Below, in pieces: positions 17,226 to 25,264 of a DNA stretch of 48,237 nucleotides. Below the pieces are notes generated by a model. It searched no databases. It saw only the letters and a program-made list of their open reading frames with translations, and had not been told where the DNA came from. Positions within the stretch are counted from its first letter, which is position 1, and each line of letters begins with the position of its first letter. A program made the translations under genes and the position numbers. Origin of the DNA: Bacteroidales bacterium (GTDB lineage: Bacteria > Bacteroidota > Bacteroidia > Bacteroidales > UBA932); contig JAFUJQ010000013.1 in NCBI GenBank assembly GCA_017473705.1, positions 1-48,237 of the forward strand. Direction: 5' to 3'.

Positions 17226-18323
17226 CTATATCCTTCTGAATGTTCCTGCAGTCGTCTCGAAATATGCCCGGTCCTGAGTCAGGCCATCCACTATTCCGGA
17301 CATGCGGACCTTGTTGCTGTCCGTGATGAAGATCTGCCCAAAATCCTTGCCGGACACCATCTCCAGAAGATTAGAGATTCTTCCCATATCAAGTTTGTCG
17401 AACACGTCGTCAAGAAGGAGTACCGGAGCAAACCCGTAATTCTTCTTCATGATCTCATACTGGGCGAACTTCAACGACACCAGGAAGGACTTCTGCTGTC
17501 CCTGCGAGCCGTGACGCCTGATCGGCCAGCCGTTCATCTTGAACGCGAAATCGTCCCTCTGAAGGCCTGCTGTGGTATATTTCAGCACCCTGTCCTTCTC
17601 ATATGAAACCGCAAGAAGTTTCTCAAGAGAAGCCTTTGACAGTTCTGACTCATACTCTATGTCAACCTGCTCCGAACCGCCGGAAACAGCCTTGTAATAT
17701 TCGGCAATGATCGGCTTGAGATCCTCCACAAACTTCTTTCTTGCCTGATATATCGGCTCTGCAAGGGCAGACATCCTCATGTCGATGACTTCCAGGAGAG
17801 ACCTGTCCGGATCCATCTCCTTCAGCATCTTGTTTCTCTGCTGCAGAAGCCTGTTATACTGCTGCAGAGCAGTCATATATTCACGGTCCATCTGTGAGAG
17901 CACGGCATTCACAAAGCGCCTTCTCTCCTCACCGGACTCGCTTACCATGGAAATATCAGCCGGAGAGACCATAACTATCGGAAGTATGCCGACATGCTCC
18001 GATACCCTGCCGTAAGCCTTGTCGTCACGCTTCACCTTCTTCTCCCCCTTTGTAGTCATCTTGAGGGAAAATCGGCTCGAAAGACCGTTCTCCATGCGAT
18101 ATGTGCCTGATATGGAAAACTCTTCCGTTCCATAGCGGAAGGTATACCTGTCCGATGACGCGAACGCGCTCTTGGTCATGGACAGATAATATATGGCATC
18201 GAGAAGGTTGGTCTTGCCCTCGCCGTTGTTTCCGCTGATGCAGTTTATGTTAGGCGAGAACTCCAGCTCCTGGAGCTCGATGTTCCTGAAATCTGATATT
18301 ACTATTTTCTCCAGTACCGGCAT
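17226..18323 (-). CDS. recF: DNA replication and repair protein RecF
   Basis: A 365-residue SMC-like ATPase. The Walker A loop is GNNGEGKTN (31-39), followed by the family segment LLDAIYYLS. The signature and Walker B regions near the C-terminus are RRHGSQGQQKSFLVSLKFAQ and VLLLDDVFDKLD. RecF binds gapped DNA and helps RecO and RecR load RecA. The length is normal. It sits between mntP (two-base gap) and the DUF721 gene (two-base gap) inside the ten-gene operon. Confidence 0.97.
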   Translation of the reverse strand: MPVLEKIVISDFRNIELQELEFSPNINCISGNNGEGKTNLLDAIYYLSMTKSAFASSDRYTFRYGTEEFSISGTYRMENGLSSRFSLKMTTKGEKKVKRDDKAYGRVSEHVGILPIVMVSPADISMVSESGEERRRFVNAVLSQMDREYMTALQQYNRLLQQRNKMLKEMDPDRSLLEVIDMRMSALAEPIYQARKKFVEDLKPIIAEYYKAVSGGSEQVDIEYESELSKASLEKLLAVSYEKDRVLKYTTAGLQRDDFAFKMNGWPIRRHGSQGQQKSFLVSLKFAQYEIMKKNYGFAPVLLLDDVFDKLDMGRISNLLEMVSGKDFGQIFITDSNKVRMSGIVDGLTQDRAYFETTAGTFRRI

Positions 18324-18325
18324 AA

Positions 18326-18880
18326 CTATAAAGTATGTTCCAAAAGTATCTTAAGTCCCATAGCCACGAGAATGAATCCTCCGGCAAATTCGGCCTTGGA
18401 CTTGTATCTGCTGCCGAAAAACTTACCGATGCAGACGCCTGCAGCCGAAAACGCCCCTGTAATCAGGCCGATCATCAGCACGGCGCTCCATATGTCCACG
18501 CGCAGGAAAGCCAATGAAACTCCGATGGCCAGGGCGTCTATGCTTGTCGCCACTGCCATAGGGAACATGGCATTCGCAGAGAAGTCGGGACTATGCTCGC
18601 AATCGTCATTAGAGAAGGACTCCTTGATCATGTTTCCGCCTATGATTCCCAGCAGTATGAATGCAATCCAGTGATCGACTGACGACACGAAATCCGCAAA
18701 GCTGACTCCCAGGAAATAGCCGACCAGAGGCATCAGGGCCTGGAATCCGCCAAACCAGAGCGCCGTCAGGGCGGCATGCTTCGGCCGAAGGGTCTGCACT
18801 GAAAGGCCCTTGCATATCGACACCGCAAAGGCGTCCATCGACACTCCGACTGCTATTATGAGAATCTCGGCTATATGCAT
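18326..18880 (-). CDS. mntP: Manganese efflux pump MntP
   Basis: A 184-residue membrane protein with six hydrophobic segments arranged as two similar halves. The repeated motifs VSMDAFAVSICKG (near residue 13) and ATSIDALAIGVSLAF (near 112) carry the conserved Asp residues of the MntP/YebN family, which exports Mn(II) from the cytoplasm. I see no yybP-ykoY-like manganese riboswitch upstream; the gene is embedded in the operon 11 bases after the nucleotidase gene. Confidence 0.93.
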   Translation of the reverse strand: MHIAEILIIAVGVSMDAFAVSICKGLSVQTLRPKHAALTALWFGGFQALMPLVGYFLGVSFADFVSSVDHWIAFILLGIIGGNMIKESFSNDDCEHSPDFSANAMFPMAVATSIDALAIGVSLAFLRVDIWSAVLMIGLITGAFSAAGVCIGKFFGSRYKSKAEFAGGFILVAMGLKILLEHTL

Positions 18881-18891
18881 TACGCAACCAG

Positions 18892-19719
18892 TTAAAAGTC
18901 AATATCCAGTCTACCGACCTGCAGTCCCCACTTCCAGTCTGTAACGATGACTACATCTTCACCATCAACATTCTTGAAGACCTTCTTGTCCTCGAGCTTT
19001 GTGTGGGAATGTCCTCCGACAATCACATCGACATTCCTTGTCACACCAACAAGCTCCCTGTCAGTATATGGCTCTCCCTCGTATCCGAGATGCGAGAGAA
19101 CGACAACCAGATCGCAGTTCTTTTCATTCTTGAGATATGCTGCATATTCATCAACGACCTTGTCCGGTGCAAGGAAGGTAATCTGAGAAGCAATCTTCGC
19201 ATCAACCACATCCATGAGATCCGGAAGGAGTCCGATGATACCTATCTTCTTTCCAGCCTTCTTCACTATGGTGTATGGCTTGACAAGCTTTTCAAGCGGA
19301 GTGCCTGTGAAATCATAGTTTGCACACACAGGAACCGCCTTCAGGCTCTTCAGCCTCCTGGCAAGTTCTTCCATTCCGTTGTCGAACTCATGGTTTCCGA
19401 GAGCGACAGCATCAAATCCCATGGCATTGAGCAAGTCTATTTCTATATTGCCATCAAGTTCGGTGAAATATGATGTTCCCTGGCTGAAGTCTCCTGCGTG
19501 GACCAGCAGCACATTCTTCTTTCCGACTTCCGAGCGGACTTCATCTACATATGCAGCCTGCTCTATCACTCCACCCTTGCCGGCATGCTTGCCTGAACGC
19601 TCGGGGTCTATATGGCTGTGGGTATCATTCATATGCAGGATGACAAGATCCTGCGCCTGCGCAGCAGTGAATGCCGCAAGAGCTGCTATTGTCAATAATA
19701 ATCTTCTCATAATCATCAT
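18892..19719 (-). CDS. Periplasmic 5'-nucleotidase, metallophosphatase half
   Basis: A 275-residue secreted protein with a signal peptide (cleavage near AAQAQ, residues 19-23). The dinuclear metal site of the calcineurin-like fold is seen in ILHMNDTHSH, GNHEFDNG, VVLSHLGYEG and VGGHSHTKLE. This is the N-terminal catalytic domain of UshA-type 5'-nucleotidases; the substrate-binding C-terminal domain is absent from this chain and is encoded by the gene directly upstream. The start overlaps that gene's stop by ATGA. The two products probably form one enzyme in the periplasm that strips phosphate from nucleotides. Confidence 0.9.
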   Translation of the reverse strand: MMIMRRLLLTIAALAAFTAAQAQDLVILHMNDTHSHIDPERSGKHAGKGGVIEQAAYVDEVRSEVGKKNVLLVHAGDFSQGTSYFTELDGNIEIDLLNAMGFDAVALGNHEFDNGMEELARRLKSLKAVPVCANYDFTGTPLEKLVKPYTIVKKAGKKIGIIGLLPDLMDVVDAKIASQITFLAPDKVVDEYAAYLKNEKNCDLVVVLSHLGYEGEPYTDRELVGVTRNVDVIVGGHSHTKLEDKKVFKNVDGEDVVIVTDWKWGLQVGRLDIDF

Positions 19720-20546
19720 CTTACCACTACTCGTCCATCCTTATGATACACTATAGGTCTGCCGGCCTTGGTCTCTGCATGAATATATTCAAGGACGGCA
19801 TCAATGATGTCCCAGTCCTTGAAGTCTGTGACAGAAAGCGCATCTCTGCCTATAGCCAGACCGTCACCGCCTTCCATCAGGAATGAAATTGTGGCGACGC
19901 CATATACCTTATCGTCATCGAGAGGTTCACCGTCTATCTCTACAGACACAAGCTTGCCGTCTTCTGCAACCACCTTGACTCCACCCAGAACCTGGAAGCG
20001 TCCGGCAGCCATTTCTTCCAGCCATCCTCTGATGACACTTCCCTTATGCTCGACATACACGAGACTGTTCTTGAACGGGAACATAGAGAGCATGTCATCC
20101 AAAAGGACATCGCCTTTCGGCATGTCAACCCTGATGCCGCCGAAGTTGGTCACACCCATGTGCACCTTCTTGCCGGAAAGTTCCTGCACCTTGTGCATGA
20201 TGATGTCCACATACATGTTGGACAGTTCGCTTTCTGGATAGTCCTTGTCCATCGCTTCAGGAGAATATGCGATCACGTCCTTCACACGCGCCATCGCCGG
20301 CTGTGCTGCAAGGACTGCCTTTGCAGCCTTTGCAGCCGCGCTGCGGCGGCCGTGCACCGTGCCGTTGGGAGCATGATACTTCCCTCCCTTGAAATATCCG
20401 ACAGACTCCTTGACATTGTCTTTTGACGGAGTGGTGCATCCTGTCCTTTCACCGACAACCGGAACTGCCGTCCAGGTATATTCCTGGGCGGCGGCAGCCA
20501 GCGTCATGAGAATAAAGACGGAGATTGCTATGAATCTGTTCTTCAT
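19716..20546 (-). CDS. Periplasmic 5'-nucleotidase, C-terminal substrate-binding half
   Basis: A 276-residue secreted protein with a signal peptide (MKNRFIAISVFILMTLAAAA). The segment VTNFGGIRVDMPKGD is the hallmark N-x-G-G-I-R motif of the 5'-nucleotidase C-terminal domain, which holds the nucleoside base. The catalytic metallophosphatase domain is missing and lies in the downstream gene. The order in the operon is thus C-domain first, then N-domain, the reverse of the fused enzyme UshA. It starts four bases after the ABC permease gene. Confidence 0.88.
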   Translation of the reverse strand: MKNRFIAISVFILMTLAAAAQEYTWTAVPVVGERTGCTTPSKDNVKESVGYFKGGKYHAPNGTVHGRRSAAAKAAKAVLAAQPAMARVKDVIAYSPEAMDKDYPESELSNMYVDIIMHKVQELSGKKVHMGVTNFGGIRVDMPKGDVLLDDMLSMFPFKNSLVYVEHKGSVIRGWLEEMAAGRFQVLGGVKVVAEDGKLVSVEIDGEPLDDDKVYGVATISFLMEGGDGLAIGRDALSVTDFKDWDIIDAVLEYIHAETKAGRPIVYHKDGRVVVR

Positions 20547-20550
20547 ATGA

Positions 20551-21915
20551 TTATTTTTGCTTGAGCCATTTCCAGAGATCCTTGAATGTGGTCTTCTTGC
20601 CGAACATAAGGATTCCTATCTTGTATATCTTTGCTGACGCCCATCCGCATGCAGCGAATGTAGCAAGCAACAACACGATTGACAGAACAAGCTCCCACAT
20701 CGGCACACCGAACGGTATGCGGGCGAGCATCACAATCGGAGATGTGAAAGGAATCATCGATCCCCACCATACTATCGGACTGTCAGGAGCATTGAATGCA
20801 TATATCGCTATGAAGAATGCCAGAAGAAGAGGCACTGTCACAGGCATCTGCAGCTGGTTGGTATCAGCCTCGTTCTCCACTGCAGATCCGATCGCAGCAA
20901 AGAATGACGCATAGAGCAGATATCCCAAAGCAAAGTAGATGATGAAAGCAAGGATCATCTGCACCCAGTCGATATCCTTCAGAGTGCTGAGGACTGCTCC
21001 CATGCCTTCCTCCTCAGTCATTGTCTCAGTCATTTCGGCCATGTCCATGCCACCCATCTGCATCTGGGCCATCTCCATCATCTGCTCAGTCTGTGCCGGA
21101 TCTCCCATGAGAGAGTCAAAGCCTACGAATGCCGAGAAGCCTCCGACAAGCACGAGAGTGAGGATGATCCACAGGAAGAACTGAGTCAGAGCGACGCATG
21201 CGACTCCGATGATCTTGCCGAACATCAGTTCGGTGGCCTTCACGGAGGACACGAGCACCTCGACCACGCGGCTCGACTTCTCCTCGATGACGCTCTGCAT
21301 CACCATTCCGGAGAACATAGCGATGAACATATAGATGATGATCGAGAGGAGCATGGAGATGATCATATAAACCTCAGACGAAGTTATCTTCTCCTCGCCT
21401 GACTCATCAAGAGTATATGTAGACATGGAGATATCAGACTTCACATCTTCCATGATCTGCTTGAGGTCTCCGATCTCATACAGAGCGAGGCGGTAGTCCT
21501 CCACTGCATCGTTAACCTTCGACTGCACACCTTCCTTGAGTTCCATGCTGAGCGGCTTTGCCGAATATGACGCCACCGTGACGCTGCGCTGGACACTGTC
21601 AAGAGGAGAGACCACAACAAGAGCGTCCAGACCAAGCTCCTCGAAACGGAGCTTCATGCTGTCCACAGGCTCTGTAGAATAATCCTGGTAGTCAACAGCA
21701 TCAGTGTCTACGAGATATGGCATCACGATGCCGGACTGGTCTACGACGGCAACCTTCTTGTCTGTATCCTTGGCCATGAACATTATGACACTCGGAAGTA
21801 TGCACATTGCCGCAAAGAGGACAGGTACAAGAAAAGTAGTGAGAAGGAATGACTTCTTCTTTACGCGGGTCAGATATTCGCGTGATATGATGATATTTAT
21901 GTTTCTAAGTTTCAT
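20551..21915 (-). CDS. ABC-2 type permease, NatB-like
   Basis: A 454-residue membrane protein. One membrane helix near residues 22-44 is followed by a large extracytoplasmic domain (about 45-185) and then five to six helices. A Met-rich acidic loop (QTEQMMEMAQMQMGGMD region) lies between two of them. This layout, with a partner ATPase gene directly upstream, fits the ABC-2/NatB exporter permeases. The Met-rich loop might bind metal, but this is speculation. It begins three bases after the ATPase stop. Confidence 0.87.
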   Translation of the reverse strand: MKLRNINIIISREYLTRVKKKSFLLTTFLVPVLFAAMCILPSVIMFMAKDTDKKVAVVDQSGIVMPYLVDTDAVDYQDYSTEPVDSMKLRFEELGLDALVVVSPLDSVQRSVTVASYSAKPLSMELKEGVQSKVNDAVEDYRLALYEIGDLKQIMEDVKSDISMSTYTLDESGEEKITSSEVYMIISMLLSIIIYMFIAMFSGMVMQSVIEEKSSRVVEVLVSSVKATELMFGKIIGVACVALTQFFLWIILTLVLVGGFSAFVGFDSLMGDPAQTEQMMEMAQMQMGGMDMAEMTETMTEEEGMGAVLSTLKDIDWVQMILAFIIYFALGYLLYASFFAAIGSAVENEADTNQLQMPVTVPLLLAFFIAIYAFNAPDSPIVWWGSMIPFTSPIVMLARIPFGVPMWELVLSIVLLLATFAACGWASAKIYKIGILMFGKKTTFKDLWKWLKQK

Positions 21916-21918
21916 AGC

Positions 21919-22833
21919 CTACTCCTCCTCTGTTACAAGTTTGATGAATATGTCGTTCATTCTCGGAACAAGTTCCTTGAACGAATTGACGGTAAGCCCC
22001 TGCGCTATGACTGCCTCAAGCACCTGATTGCCGGTCACGCCCTCTTCGAGAGCCAGGACTGCCGTATGTCTTCCTGAATCATCCTGGTCTGAAAGTGTCT
22101 TGAATACACCTTCCACCGATGCCACAGACTGCCTTGCTGTGTATATGAGCTCTACATTGTTGTTGCCGTATTTGTGACGGATCTCGTCCACTCCTCCCGT
22201 GATCACGACATGTGACTTGTTGATCAGCGCTATGTTGTCGCAGAGTTCCTCTACAGACTCCATGTTGTGTGTCGAAAGAATGATGGTTGCGCCCTCTGCC
22301 TTGAGGCGAAGGATCTCCTCACGGATGATCTGCGCATTGACAGGATCGAAGCCGGAGAACGGCTCGTCAAGGATGAGGAGAGAAGGCTTGTGCACCACTG
22401 TTGTGATGAACTGAACCTTCTGGGCCATACCCTTCGAGAGTTCCTCGACCTTCTTGTTCCACCAGCTCTCGATGCCGAATCTCACGAACCATTTCTTGAG
22501 CTCGGCCATCGCATCGCGGTAGCTCATTCCCTTGAGCTGGGCGAAATACATAGCCTGCTCTCCCACCTTCATCTTACGGTAAAGTCCACGCTCTTCAGGC
22601 AGATAACCTATCTTCTCTACATCGTCCTGGGTTATAGGACGACCGTCAAAACTTACTGTTCCAGAATTTGGAATCGTGATGCGGTTGATTATTCGGATAA
22701 GAGTGGTCTTGCCGGCTCCGTTAGGACCGAGCAGACCGAAAATCTTTCCTTTGGGGATCTCAACCGTCACATTGTCAAGAGCCACTTTCTCACCGAAGCT
22801 CTTGCTGACATTCTTGCATTCGATTATTCCCAT
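21919..22833 (-). CDS. ABC transporter ATP-binding protein, NatA-like
   Basis: A 304-residue ATPase. Walker A is GPNGAGKT (36-43), the signature is LSKGMAQKV instead of LSGGQ, and Walker B is LLILDEPF; the H-loop His lies in LSTHNMES. A C-terminal extension of about 80 residues matches the DUF4162-type domain found in this exporter group. It pairs with the permease encoded next. Cargo is not known; NatA/NatB relatives export sodium or small toxic molecules. The gene follows holA by ten bases. Confidence 0.92.
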   Translation of the reverse strand: MGIIECKNVSKSFGEKVALDNVTVEIPKGKIFGLLGPNGAGKTTLIRIINRITIPNSGTVSFDGRPITQDDVEKIGYLPEERGLYRKMKVGEQAMYFAQLKGMSYRDAMAELKKWFVRFGIESWWNKKVEELSKGMAQKVQFITTVVHKPSLLILDEPFSGFDPVNAQIIREEILRLKAEGATIILSTHNMESVEELCDNIALINKSHVVITGGVDEIRHKYGNNNVELIYTARQSVASVEGVFKTLSDQDDSGRHTAVLALEEGVTGNQVLEAVIAQGLTVNSFKELVPRMNDIFIKLVTEEE

Positions 22834-22843
22834 TGTGTTAGTT

Positions 22844-23884
22844 TTATATGTTCAACAGTTTAGCGGTGAGCTCGACCATCAGCTGGGCGTCCGTCGCCTC
22901 GCCTGTCTCGCCTCCCTTGCCCTTGAAGTCATACTCCTTCAGGAGGGCTATCGCAGCCATGCATTTCTTCACAGGATAGTTGCGGACTGCGGTATCATAC
23001 TCGGCAAAGAAAAACGGATTGACTCCAAGAACCTTCGCCTTCTGGTCGTTCGCAGGACGCGGAGTGACCATCAGCAGCGCGTTATATCTGAGCAGCCTGT
23101 AGAAATGCGTATACAGCGCGGCCACAGCCATAGGCAATGCAAACTTCGCGGCAGAGCCGATGTATGCTGCAATCCTCAGTGCCTTTGCAGAGTTCTTGAA
23201 AGACAATTCCTTTGTAAGCTCGAAGATGCTGAACTGACGGCTTATGCCGACATTCTTCTCTATGTCGGACGCAGTGACAGTGGTCGTTCCTTCCGGAAGA
23301 TTCTTCAACATCTTCTCCGTCTCGATGGCAATCTTGTTGAGGTCAGTTCCTGCATGCTCTGCAAGAAGAGCAGCAGCGTCGGGAGCGATCTGGAGACCCT
23401 TTGACTGATAATACACAGGTATCCACCTCGGCATGTCATAGTCCCTCAACGCCTGAGAGTCCACAACCACACCAATCTTCGAGACAGTCTTGTATAGAGA
23501 CTTTCGCTTGTCCGCGCTAGCCCCATGCATGGCAATCACAAGGACGGTAGACTCAAGCGGAGCCTGGCAATATACAGCCAGCTCCTCCAGTCCCTTCATC
23601 ATCTGAGCTTCCTTCACTACCACCAGCTGACGGTCTGCGAACATAGGATATCTTCTCGCCGCGGTTATGACTGCGTCAGCATTTACATCCGCTCCATAGC
23701 ACACTGTCTGGTTGAAGTCCTTCTCGCTCTCGTCAAGGCAATGCTCCAGTATCGCATCGCACACCATATCAACATAATAAGGCTCATCACCCATCAGCAG
23801 ATACACCGGTTTGAAGACGCCGTTGCGGGCATCTTTCACAATCTCCCTGCACAGAGAGTCCGTTTCTACAAATCCTTTTGCCAT
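22844..23884 (-). CDS. holA: DNA polymerase III subunit delta
   Basis: A 346-residue protein matching HolA, the clamp-loader subunit that opens the beta sliding clamp. Family segments include the N-terminal VYLLMGDEPYYVDM, LVVVKEAQMM and the C-terminal RYNALLM region. Two in-frame ATGs lie close together (23890 and 23884); the second gives MAKGF and is more likely. A TATATTTG box (23892-23899, minus strand) ends only seven bases before that ATG, so the mRNA would be leaderless or nearly so. It is the first gene of the ten-gene operon. Confidence 0.9.
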   Translation of the reverse strand: MAKGFVETDSLCREIVKDARNGVFKPVYLLMGDEPYYVDMVCDAILEHCLDESEKDFNQTVCYGADVNADAVITAARRYPMFADRQLVVVKEAQMMKGLEELAVYCQAPLESTVLVIAMHGASADKRKSLYKTVSKIGVVVDSQALRDYDMPRWIPVYYQSKGLQIAPDAAALLAEHAGTDLNKIAIETEKMLKNLPEGTTTVTASDIEKNVGISRQFSIFELTKELSFKNSAKALRIAAYIGSAAKFALPMAVAALYTHFYRLLRYNALLMVTPRPANDQKAKVLGVNPFFFAEYDTAVRNYPVKKCMAAIALLKEYDFKGKGGETGEATDAQLMVELTAKLLNI

Positions 23885-23891
23885 AATCATA

Positions 23892-23899
23892 CAAATATA
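23892..23899 (-). promoter_or_regulatory. -7 box driving the holA operon
   Basis: Read on the minus strand the sequence is TATATTTG, a full match to TAnnTTTG. The holA ATG at 23884 lies seven bases downstream, so transcription would begin at or just before the start codon. Confidence 0.6.
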
Positions 23900-23962
23900 G
23901 TAAGAATTATCGATTTCACTCGATATGACACTGGAAAATCAACACAATGGAGCAAATAAAAA

Positions 23963-23985
23963 AAGCAGCGTCGGGGACGCTGCTT
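23963..23985 (-). terminator. Rho-independent terminator after hpf
   Basis: On the minus strand GCAGCGTC and GACGCTGC form a GC-rich stem with a three-base loop, followed by seven or more T residues (complement of the A-run 23957-23963). It starts ten bases past the hpf stop and ends the cca-xerC-hpf operon. Confidence 0.9.
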
Positions 23986-23994
23986 CGTGAAGTT

Positions 23995-24285
23995 CTATTC
24001 TGCTCTTTTTTCTTTGACTTTTACCAGTTTCTCCTTGAGGATGTCTGCGCAGTCTACTACTGCGTCTTCGAAAGTCTTCGCATTCTTCTCCACCACGATG
24101 GTGCTTCCCGGAATGCTTACCTGGACTTTCACATTCTTGTTGTCGTGTTCTGGAAGCAATGAAAGCGCTACATCAACCGATGTCACCGCCTCATAGAATT
24201 TCTCAAGTCTAGAGAATTTCTTTTCTACAAAGTCCAACAGTTTCTGATCTGCATTGAACTTGATCGACTGCACTCTAATCTCCAT
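23995..24285 (-). CDS. hpf: Ribosome hibernation-promoting factor, short form
   Basis: A 96-residue protein of the HPF/YfiA family, with the typical start MEIRVQSIKF, LLDFVEKKFSRLEKF and the VEKNAKTFEDAVVDCADIL segment. It binds the decoding region of idle 70S ribosomes. It lacks the long C-terminal dimerisation domain, so it is a short form. The frame is open for 13 more codons upstream, but the ATG at 24285 matches the family start and has GGAGG seven bases before it. It overlaps the end of the recombinase gene by 11 bases; this xerC-hpf pairing is common in Bacteroidota. Confidence 0.92.
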   Translation of the reverse strand: MEIRVQSIKFNADQKLLDFVEKKFSRLEKFYEAVTSVDVALSLLPEHDNKNVKVQVSIPGSTIVVEKNAKTFEDAVVDCADILKEKLVKVKEKRAE

Positions 24286-25264
24286 GTTTACCTCCGTTTT
24301 TTGCCCTTGGATGGGCTTGTTCATAAATATTCTTCAGCCGGGCGAAGCTGCTGTGGGTGTAGACCTGAGTCGTCGCCAGCGATGAATGGCCGAGCATCTC
24401 CTTGATGGAATTGAGGTCAGTCCCTTCATTCATCAGTTCGGTCGCTATGGAATGCCTGAGCACATGCGGGGACTTGCGTCCCGTGATGCCCTTGGCTCCT
24501 CCAAGTTCCTTTTTCACTGCCCTGTCGACATACGTCGGATACAGAGGTCTTCCGGTGTATGTGACCAGCAGCGGCTCCTTCAAAGACCTTTCCGTTTCAG
24601 CCATCGCCTCAACTGCTTTCAAATATAATAAAATTTCTTCACATAATGATGCCACAAGCGGAATTTCTCGCATTTTATTGCCTTTTCCGACAACTTTAAG
24701 CTTGCTTCGGCCAAAATCCACGTCCTCAATCTTCAGAGCGATCAGCTCCGAACGGCGAAGACCCGTGCCATAAAGCATGGAAATTATCAGCCTCGCAAGG
24801 CGTCTTTCATAAAAATCCTTGGAATAGTCAGCCTTTGGATCGGACAGGAAAGCATCCAGATATTCCTGAGAGGCATAGATCGCTGTAATTTTAAAATAAT
24901 CTTCGAGGGCATCATTCCTGTAATACTCCGGCAGCCGCTTCTCCACCTTCGGCTTGCGGACCAGGCGGACAGGATTGGATTTCAGATGTCCTTCCTTCAC
25001 GAGATAGCGGCAGAAGCCGCTCAATGCCGACATATGCAGGCTCACGGTCTTAGGGACAAGATGCTGCTCATCCATAAGACAGACCATATGGGAACGGATC
25101 TGGGAGAAGTTGAGAGAAGCGACAAGGTCGCTGTCCGAAGGCTCGTCAGACTCGAGGACTGCCTTGCAGAAATTCCTGATGGCCTCCTCATACAGCTGCA
25201 CAGTGCGAGCGGAATACCTTCTGATATCCCTTATGTACGAAATATATTTCTCGATCAGATTCAC
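24275..25264 (-). CDS. XerC/XerD-type tyrosine recombinase
   Basis: A 329-residue tyrosine recombinase with an N-terminal SAM-like core-binding domain and a C-terminal catalytic domain. The catalytic residues appear in order: R170 (GTGLRRSE), K194 (GKGNKMRE), H267 and R270 (HVLRH), H293 (LGHSS) and Y302 (QVYTH). It is probably one of the housekeeping Xer pair that resolves chromosome dimers at dif, because it sits in a stable housekeeping operon (cca before it, hpf after it) rather than in a mobile element. It overlaps cca by ATGA. Confidence 0.9.
   Translation of the reverse strand: MNLIEKYISYIRDIRRYSARTVQLYEEAIRNFCKAVLESDEPSDSDLVASLNFSQIRSHMVCLMDEQHLVPKTVSLHMSALSGFCRYLVKEGHLKSNPVRLVRKPKVEKRLPEYYRNDALEDYFKITAIYASQEYLDAFLSDPKADYSKDFYERRLARLIISMLYGTGLRRSELIALKIEDVDFGRSKLKVVGKGNKMREIPLVASLCEEILLYLKAVEAMAETERSLKEPLLVTYTGRPLYPTYVDRAVKKELGGAKGITGRKSPHVLRHSIATELMNEGTDLNSIKEMLGHSSLATTQVYTHSSFARLKNIYEQAHPRAKNGGKHGD

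Noticed and set aside
24275-25264. Integrase of a mobile element
   Set aside because: The gene is embedded between cca and hpf with overlapping starts, the normal housekeeping Xer context; no attachment-site repeats seen.
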